Shown piece after piece: positions 4,934-8,858 of a stretch of DNA of 8,858 nt. Both the position numbers and the translations under genes were made by a program. Position 1 is the first letter of the stretch. Each line of letters begins with the position of its first letter. The notes beneath the pieces were generated by a model. It was not told where the DNA came from. It saw nothing but the letters and a program-made list of their open reading frames with translations, and did not search any database. Source of the DNA: Treponema sp. UBA3870 (GTDB lineage: Bacteria > Spirochaetota > Spirochaetia > Treponematales > Treponemataceae); the NCBI GenBank assembly GCA_002392275.1, contig DGGQ01000118.1:1-8858 (forward strand), read 5' to 3'.

Positions 4934-7009
4934 ATGAAGTTTTACAGGCAGGACAATGCGCTGGTCGTTCAGCGTGGAAACGAGAGACTTTTTATTGAAA
5001 GCTGGGGAAAAAATTCTCTGCGCGTCAGAATGACAAAAGACCCCTGCATGGACAGAAACGACTGGGCTTTGTCGGAGCCTTGCGAAAAACCTGAGACCAA
5101 AATCAATATACAGACGGTTGACATCACCGAGCCGTGGTACCATGGTCCCGAGCGTGATTCCCATGCTGCGAAGGCAGAAGAGGCGACTGTCACAAACGGA
5201 AACATCAGCGCGAAAATTTCTTTCGAGGGGTGGATTTCATTTTTCAACCAGAAGGGCGAGCTTCTGACAAAGGAATACTGGAGGACAAGGGACAGAATTG
5301 ACCGTTACGCGGTTCCTCTTCGTGTTCCGGGCAGGGAGCTCAAGCCAATCACCGGGACATCAGACTATTCACTGGACGCCCGCTTTGAAGCCTTCGATGG
5401 CGAGCATATCTACGGAATGGGAGTCTACCAGGACGGATGCTTTGACAGAAAGGGCTCCTCCATGGAGCTTGCGCACAGAAATAGCCAGAGCTCCGTCCCC
5501 TTTTTTGTTTCCAGCCGTGGCTATGGATTTTTGTGGAACAATCCAGCAATAGGCTACGCAAATTTCGCGACGAACAAAACGGAGTGGCATTCGGACAGCA
5601 CAAAAAAGATGGACTACTGGATTACGGCGGGCGACAGTCCCTCTCAGATTATGGAGCAGTACACATCGGTTGCGGGACGCACACCCATGATGCCTGAATA
5701 CGGAATGGGATTCTGGCAGTGCAAGCTTCGTTACAGGACACAGGACGAGGTTCTTGAGGTCGCAAGGGAATACCACAGGCGGGGGATTCCTGTGGACGTG
5801 ATTGTTATTGATTTTTTCCACTGGTCCAGGCAGGGCGAGTTCAAATTCGACCCAAGATGTTTCCCCGATCCTGAAAAAATGGTCCAAGAGCTTTCGGACA
5901 TGGGGATAAAAGTCTGCGTGTCCGTTTGGCCAACAATCGACCAGAAATCGGAAAACTTTGGCGAGATGGCGGATTCTGGTTTTCTTGTGTCCGCCGACCG
6001 TGGCTCAGGCATTCACATGGACTGGCTGGGAAACACGGTTTTCTATGACACGACAAATCCCGGCGCAAGAAAATTTGTCTGGGACAGGTGCAGGAAAAAT
6101 TACTACGACAAGGGCATAAAAATATTCTGGCTGGACGAGGCTGAACCAGAGTATGGACCCTACGACTGGGATCTGTACAGGTACCACGCGGGACCGGTGC
6201 GTCAGTGCGCGAACATCTATCCGGAGTGCTACGCGGAGGGATTCCATGATGGCCTGAAGTCCGTGGGCGAGACACAGACCATGAGCCTTGTCCGTTCTGC
6301 GTGGGCCGGCAGCCAAAAATACGGTGTGCTTACGTGGAGCGGGGACATACATTCCGATTTCAGGGCATTTAAAGAAAATTTGCAGGCCGGGTTGAACATG
6401 AGCATGGCGGGAATCCCTTGGTGGACCACGGATATCGGTGGATTTGTCGGTGGGGACCCCAGGAGCGAGGATTTCCGGGAGCTTTTGGTTCGGTGGTTTG
6501 CATGGGCTGTATTCTGTCCTGTCATGCGTATGCACGGGGAGCGTCCACCGTATATTCCTCTTGAAAAGGGGCGCGAGGTTGTTGACGGAGTTCCGCAGTG
6601 GGGCAGCGCGCAGCCTAATGAAATCTGGTGCTTCGGCGAGGACAACTACAGAATCATGAGGGACTTCATTTTTATGCGGGAGAGGCTTCGCCCGTACATC
6701 AGAAAGTGCATGGAACAGGCCAGCGCAGACGGTTCCCCCGTGGCCAGGCCGATGTACTACGATTTCCCGGAGGATGAAAAATGCGCGGTGATGGTGGACC
6801 AGTACATGTTCGGCCCGGACATTCTTGTTGCCCCCGTTATGGAAAAGGGCATGGAGAAAAGGAGCGTCTATCTGCCTGCCGGACACAGCTGGAAGGACGC
6901 AAAAACTGGTGAAACCCACAATGGCGGAAAGACTGTCGTGGTTGATACGCCGATTGACGTGATACCGGTGTTCGTTAGGGACGGTGCGGATATTCCGATT
7001 TGGGGATAA
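4934..7009 (+). CDS. Glycoside hydrolase family 31, alpha-xylosidase or alpha-glucosidase type
   Basis: The 691-residue retaining alpha-glycosidase removes terminal alpha-linked xylose or glucose from oligosaccharides. It has no signal peptide, so it should act in the cytoplasm on imported sugars. An N-terminal beta-sandwich (about 1-230, with YGMGVYQDG) precedes the catalytic barrel (about 250-590) and a C-terminal beta domain ending at residue 691. Barrel motifs are VIDFFHW with D293, WLDEAEPEYG with the predicted nucleophile D401, WSGDIHSD with the predicted acid/base D471, and MRMHGERPPY with H534. WLDEAEPE plus FFHWSRQGEFKFDP favour the alpha-xylosidase-like branch over starch-type maltases, but substrate cannot be fixed from sequence. 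GGAGG (4924-4928) lies five bases before the ATG. The start codon directly follows the upstream TGA, implying translational coupling. No transporter or other xyloglucan gene is in view. Confidence 0.93.
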   Translation: MKFYRQDNALVVQRGNERLFIESWGKNSLRVRMTKDPCMDRNDWALSEPCEKPETKINIQTVDITEPWYHGPERDSHAAKAEEATVTNGNISAKISFEGWISFFNQKGELLTKEYWRTRDRIDRYAVPLRVPGRELKPITGTSDYSLDARFEAFDGEHIYGMGVYQDGCFDRKGSSMELAHRNSQSSVPFFVSSRGYGFLWNNPAIGYANFATNKTEWHSDSTKKMDYWITAGDSPSQIMEQYTSVAGRTPMMPEYGMGFWQCKLRYRTQDEVLEVAREYHRRGIPVDVIVIDFFHWSRQGEFKFDPRCFPDPEKMVQELSDMGIKVCVSVWPTIDQKSENFGEMADSGFLVSADRGSGIHMDWLGNTVFYDTTNPGARKFVWDRCRKNYYDKGIKIFWLDEAEPEYGPYDWDLYRYHAGPVRQCANIYPECYAEGFHDGLKSVGETQTMSLVRSAWAGSQKYGVLTWSGDIHSDFRAFKENLQAGLNMSMAGIPWWTTDIGGFVGGDPRSEDFRELLVRWFAWAVFCPVMRMHGERPPYIPLEKGREVVDGVPQWGSAQPNEIWCFGEDNYRIMRDFIFMRERLRPYIRKCMEQASADGSPVARPMYYDFPEDEKCAVMVDQYMFGPDILVAPVMEKGMEKRSVYLPAGHSWKDAKTGETHNGGKTVVVDTPIDVIPVFVRDGADIPIWG

Positions 7010-7033
7010 GTTTGGCGGATTTTTGATATGCCC

Positions 7034-7062
7034 TTGAATTAAAGTTCCGTAGATTGTATAAT
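7034..7062 (+). promoter_or_regulatory. Near-consensus sigma70 promoter for citrate synthase
   Basis: TTGAAT (7034-7039) and a perfect TATAAT (7057-7062) are separated by 17 bases. Transcription would start near 7069, leaving a leader of about 50 nt before the ATG at 7119. No clear terminator separates it from the GH31 stop at 7009, so some readthrough from upstream is possible. No obvious operator overlaps it, which suggests steady expression. Confidence 0.82.
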
Positions 7063-7118
7063 TATTGGAATAAGCTTTGCAAATTCTGCATTTTTATACG
7101 CTTTGATGGGAGGCCAGC

Positions 7119-8552
7119 ATGAACGAGGAAATCGATATGTACAATGAGTTTATCAAAAAACTCTCCTTGGAAACAAAAAAACACGACCCGATAGATCCCG
7201 ACCTTTATCAAAAATATGATGTCAAGCGCGGTCTTCGCTATGCTGATGGTCGTGGTGTTCTTGTCGGACTGACCCGAATCGGTGATGTCGTTGGCTACGA
7301 GATTGATTCCGATGGAAAAAAGGTCGCAGTCCCGGGCCGTCTTGTCTACCGCGGGTACTCCGTTGAGGATATAGTCCATGACACCGAGAAGCACCATGAG
7401 TTTGGATACGAGCAGTGCGCATATCTTCTTCTGTTTGGAGAGCTTCCCACAAAGAAGCAGCTGGATGAATTCAAGACGCTGGTTGGCTCAATGAGGGTCC
7501 TTCCACCGAATTTCACCGAGGACATGATAATGAAAGCCCCGTCCAGCGACATAATGAACAAAATTTCCAGGGGCGTGCTTGCCTCCTATTCATACGACCC
7601 GAACCCCGAGGACAGGAGCGTTGAAAACATTCTTCGCCAGTGCGTCGAGCTGATTTCACGGTTCAGTACACTTGCGGCCTATGGATACCAGGCAAAGAGA
7701 CGCTACTACGATGGGAAGAGCATGTACATCCACAATCCTGACCCAAGTCTGGGGACTGCCGAAAACTTTTTGCGCCTGATTCGATCCGACAAATCATACA
7801 CAAGGCTGGAGGCCGAGATTCTGGACCTTGCGCTGATTTTGCACGCTGAGCATGGTGGAGGAAACAACTCCTCTCTCACAATCCATGTGGTTTCATCTGC
7901 CGACACGGACACATATTCTGCGGTCGCGGCTGCCGTTGGTTCGCTCAAGGGACGCAGGCATGGTGGAGCAAACATCCGTGTTATGGAGATGATGGACGAC
8001 ATCAAGTCACACGTAAAGGACTGGAGCTCAGAGGCCGAGGTGGGTGACTATCTGCGGAAGATTGCGCGAAAGGAGGCGTTCGACCACACCGGACTAATCT
8101 ACGGACAAGGACATGCTGTCTACACAATATCCGACCCAAGGGCCATACTTCTTCGCGAAAAGGCGACGGAGCTTGCCAGGGAAAAGGGATGCGAGGAGGA
8201 ACTCAACCTCTACAACATAATCGACAGGCTTGCCCCACAGGTTCTCTATGAGCTCCATGGTGACAAAAAGAAAATCTGCACGAATGTTGATTTCTATTCC
8301 GGCTTTGTGTATTCAATGCTGAACATCCCGCGAGAACTTTTCACACCGCTTTTCGCTATCGCACGTATCGCAGGCTGGTCCGCTCACCGCATCGAGGAGA
8401 TTGTTGCCGGTGGAAGAATCTACCGACCAGCGTACAAAAATGTTTCCCCCGAAAGAAAATACGTCCCAATCGAGGAGCGTGTTGAGTCCGACGGTGAGGC
8501 TCCAGTTTCCTTCGAGGAGGATGATGTGCACACTGCGGGACCATCGGACTAG
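7119..8552 (+). CDS. gltA: Citrate synthase (citrate/2-methylcitrate synthase family)
   Basis: The enzyme condenses acetyl-CoA with oxaloacetate to give citrate. The 477-residue protein has the catalytic residues of the classical family: H245 in HAEHGGGNN, H332 in GQGHAVYTISDPRA and D391 in NVDFYSG. HGGAN follows the first site and binds substrate. The GRLVYRGYSVEDI motif near residue 70 is the usual N-terminal signature. About 35 extra residues precede the usual core and an acidic tail (VESDGEAPVSFEEDDVHT) follows it. GGGAGG (7108-7113), five bases before the ATG, supports the start. The form resembles those of anaerobic spirochaetes and clostridia, where a full TCA cycle is often lacking and citrate probably feeds 2-oxoglutarate and glutamate synthesis (inferred). 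Methylcitrate activity cannot be excluded. It is transcribed from its own promoter and converges on the esterase-like gene. Confidence 0.94.
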   Translation: MNEEIDMYNEFIKKLSLETKKHDPIDPDLYQKYDVKRGLRYADGRGVLVGLTRIGDVVGYEIDSDGKKVAVPGRLVYRGYSVEDIVHDTEKHHEFGYEQCAYLLLFGELPTKKQLDEFKTLVGSMRVLPPNFTEDMIMKAPSSDIMNKISRGVLASYSYDPNPEDRSVENILRQCVELISRFSTLAAYGYQAKRRYYDGKSMYIHNPDPSLGTAENFLRLIRSDKSYTRLEAEILDLALILHAEHGGGNNSSLTIHVVSSADTDTYSAVAAAVGSLKGRRHGGANIRVMEMMDDIKSHVKDWSSEAEVGDYLRKIARKEAFDHTGLIYGQGHAVYTISDPRAILLREKATELAREKGCEEELNLYNIIDRLAPQVLYELHGDKKKICTNVDFYSGFVYSMLNIPRELFTPLFAIARIAGWSAHRIEEIVAGGRIYRPAYKNVSPERKYVPIEERVESDGEAPVSFEEDDVHTAGPSD

Positions 8553-8563
8553 CGAAAAGCTAG
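8549..8563. other. Small hairpin holding both convergent stop codons
   Basis: CTAGC (8549-8553) and GCTAG (8559-8563) form a perfect 5-bp stem around GAAAA. The citrate synthase TAG (8550-8552) lies in the left arm and the esterase TAG (complement at 8560-8562) in the right arm, with only seven bases between the two stops. The stem is too short, and lacks T runs, to be a confident terminator. Confidence 0.45.
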
Positions 8564-8858
8564 ACTTCCATAATCTGCTGTATGTCGGCGTGGTCCTGCG
8601 CAGTTTCCGGGGCGGAATCGTCCTTGCTTGTTCTGAAGGGGGCAAGCGGAATCCCGTTCCGTCCAAAGACTGTGATGGGACCATAGTTGTACCATGCGTA
8701 GCGCGCGTAGATTGGATTGGAAACCTTGTCCGAGCTGAGCGTTATTGTGTCCAGATTTTCTTTTCCCACGCCGAACTTGAATTTTGCGGGATGATAAATC
8801 CTGTCGCTTCCGGCAATCTCGAATCCTGTGAAATCGGAAGGCACTTCATTGCCCTGGA
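8560..8858 (-). CDS. Sialate O-acetylesterase-like protein, C-terminal part (runs off the right edge)
   Basis: The frame is open from the window edge (8856) to the TAG at 8562-8560, so only about the last 99 residues are visible and the start lies beyond 8858. Its end matches the C-terminal pattern of sialate 9-O-acetylesterase and SGNH-type acetylesterases: GFEIAGSDRIYHPAKFKFG is the beta-sandwich segment, then SNPIYARYAWYNYGP, then a Gly-Ile-Pro-Leu-Ala-Pro-Phe-Arg-Thr segment, close to the usual VRYAW and LPASPFRT motifs. Such enzymes remove acetyl groups from sialic acids or plant polysaccharides. Catalytic Ser/Asp/His lie outside the window. A C-terminal tail of about 25 polar residues follows the PFRT motif. 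A GTG at 8844 is in frame but is internal, not the start. It converges on citrate synthase. Confidence 0.78.
   Translation of the reverse strand, partial: QGNEVPSDFTGFEIAGSDRIYHPAKFKFGVGKENLDTITLSSDKVSNPIYARYAWYNYGPITVFGRNGIPLAPFRTSKDDSAPETAQDHADIQQIMEV

Noticed and set aside
6005..6919. Long 304-codon minus-strand frame inside the GH31 gene
   Set aside because: It is the antisense shadow of a clearly conserved glycosidase with intact catalytic motifs, with His/Pro/Arg-rich composition typical of such shadows.

Overview
The window looks like a chromosomal segment of a spirochaete, most likely a host-associated Treponema. This is inferred from the style of the Lon, citrate synthase and flavin reductase proteins, the small lipoprotein and the palindromic intergenic repeat. 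No rRNA or other decisive marker is present. The left end (about 1-1150) is visibly A+T-rich and has accessory character. The rest is more G+C-rich and reads as core chromosome.

Left, accessory part. Positions 1-25 resemble the outer terminal inverted repeat of an IS3-family insertion sequence whose body lies off the left edge. Then come a G-run/A-T-tract direct repeat, a long hairpin, and a minus-strand gene (231-811) for a PBECR4-type (phage Barnase/EndoU/Colicin/RelE-like) nuclease, broken by a single-base frameshift near 587. Just upstream of that gene on the same strand is a compact unit: a sigma70-like promoter (1017-1045), about 155 nt of structured sequence, and a strong intrinsic terminator (825-854) whose G-U pairs form only on the minus strand. 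It is either a small RNA gene of about 185 nt or an attenuator leader for the nuclease. It is the most interesting unexplained element here.

Middle and right, plus strand. A small lipoprotein gene (1161-1820) ends directly against a 72-bp palindromic repeat (1821-1892). Three tightly packed genes follow: lon protease (1992-4448), a flavin-reductase-like FMN-binding protein (4436-4933, overlapping lon by 13 bp) and a cytoplasmic GH31 alpha-glycosidase (4934-7009, starting at the base after the reductase stop). A citrate synthase gene (7119-8552) follows under its own near-consensus promoter (7034-7062). At the right edge the 3' end of a sialate O-acetylesterase-like gene enters on the minus strand (8560-8858, partial). 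Its stop codon and that of citrate synthase lie in opposite arms of one small hairpin.

How the genes relate: lon, the reductase and GH31 are probably one transcript with translational coupling. They have no obvious shared pathway, so the grouping may only be co-expression. GH31 and the esterase-like gene both point to use of plant or host glycans, and citrate synthase draws on acetyl-CoA from fermentation. The lipoprotein has no known function.
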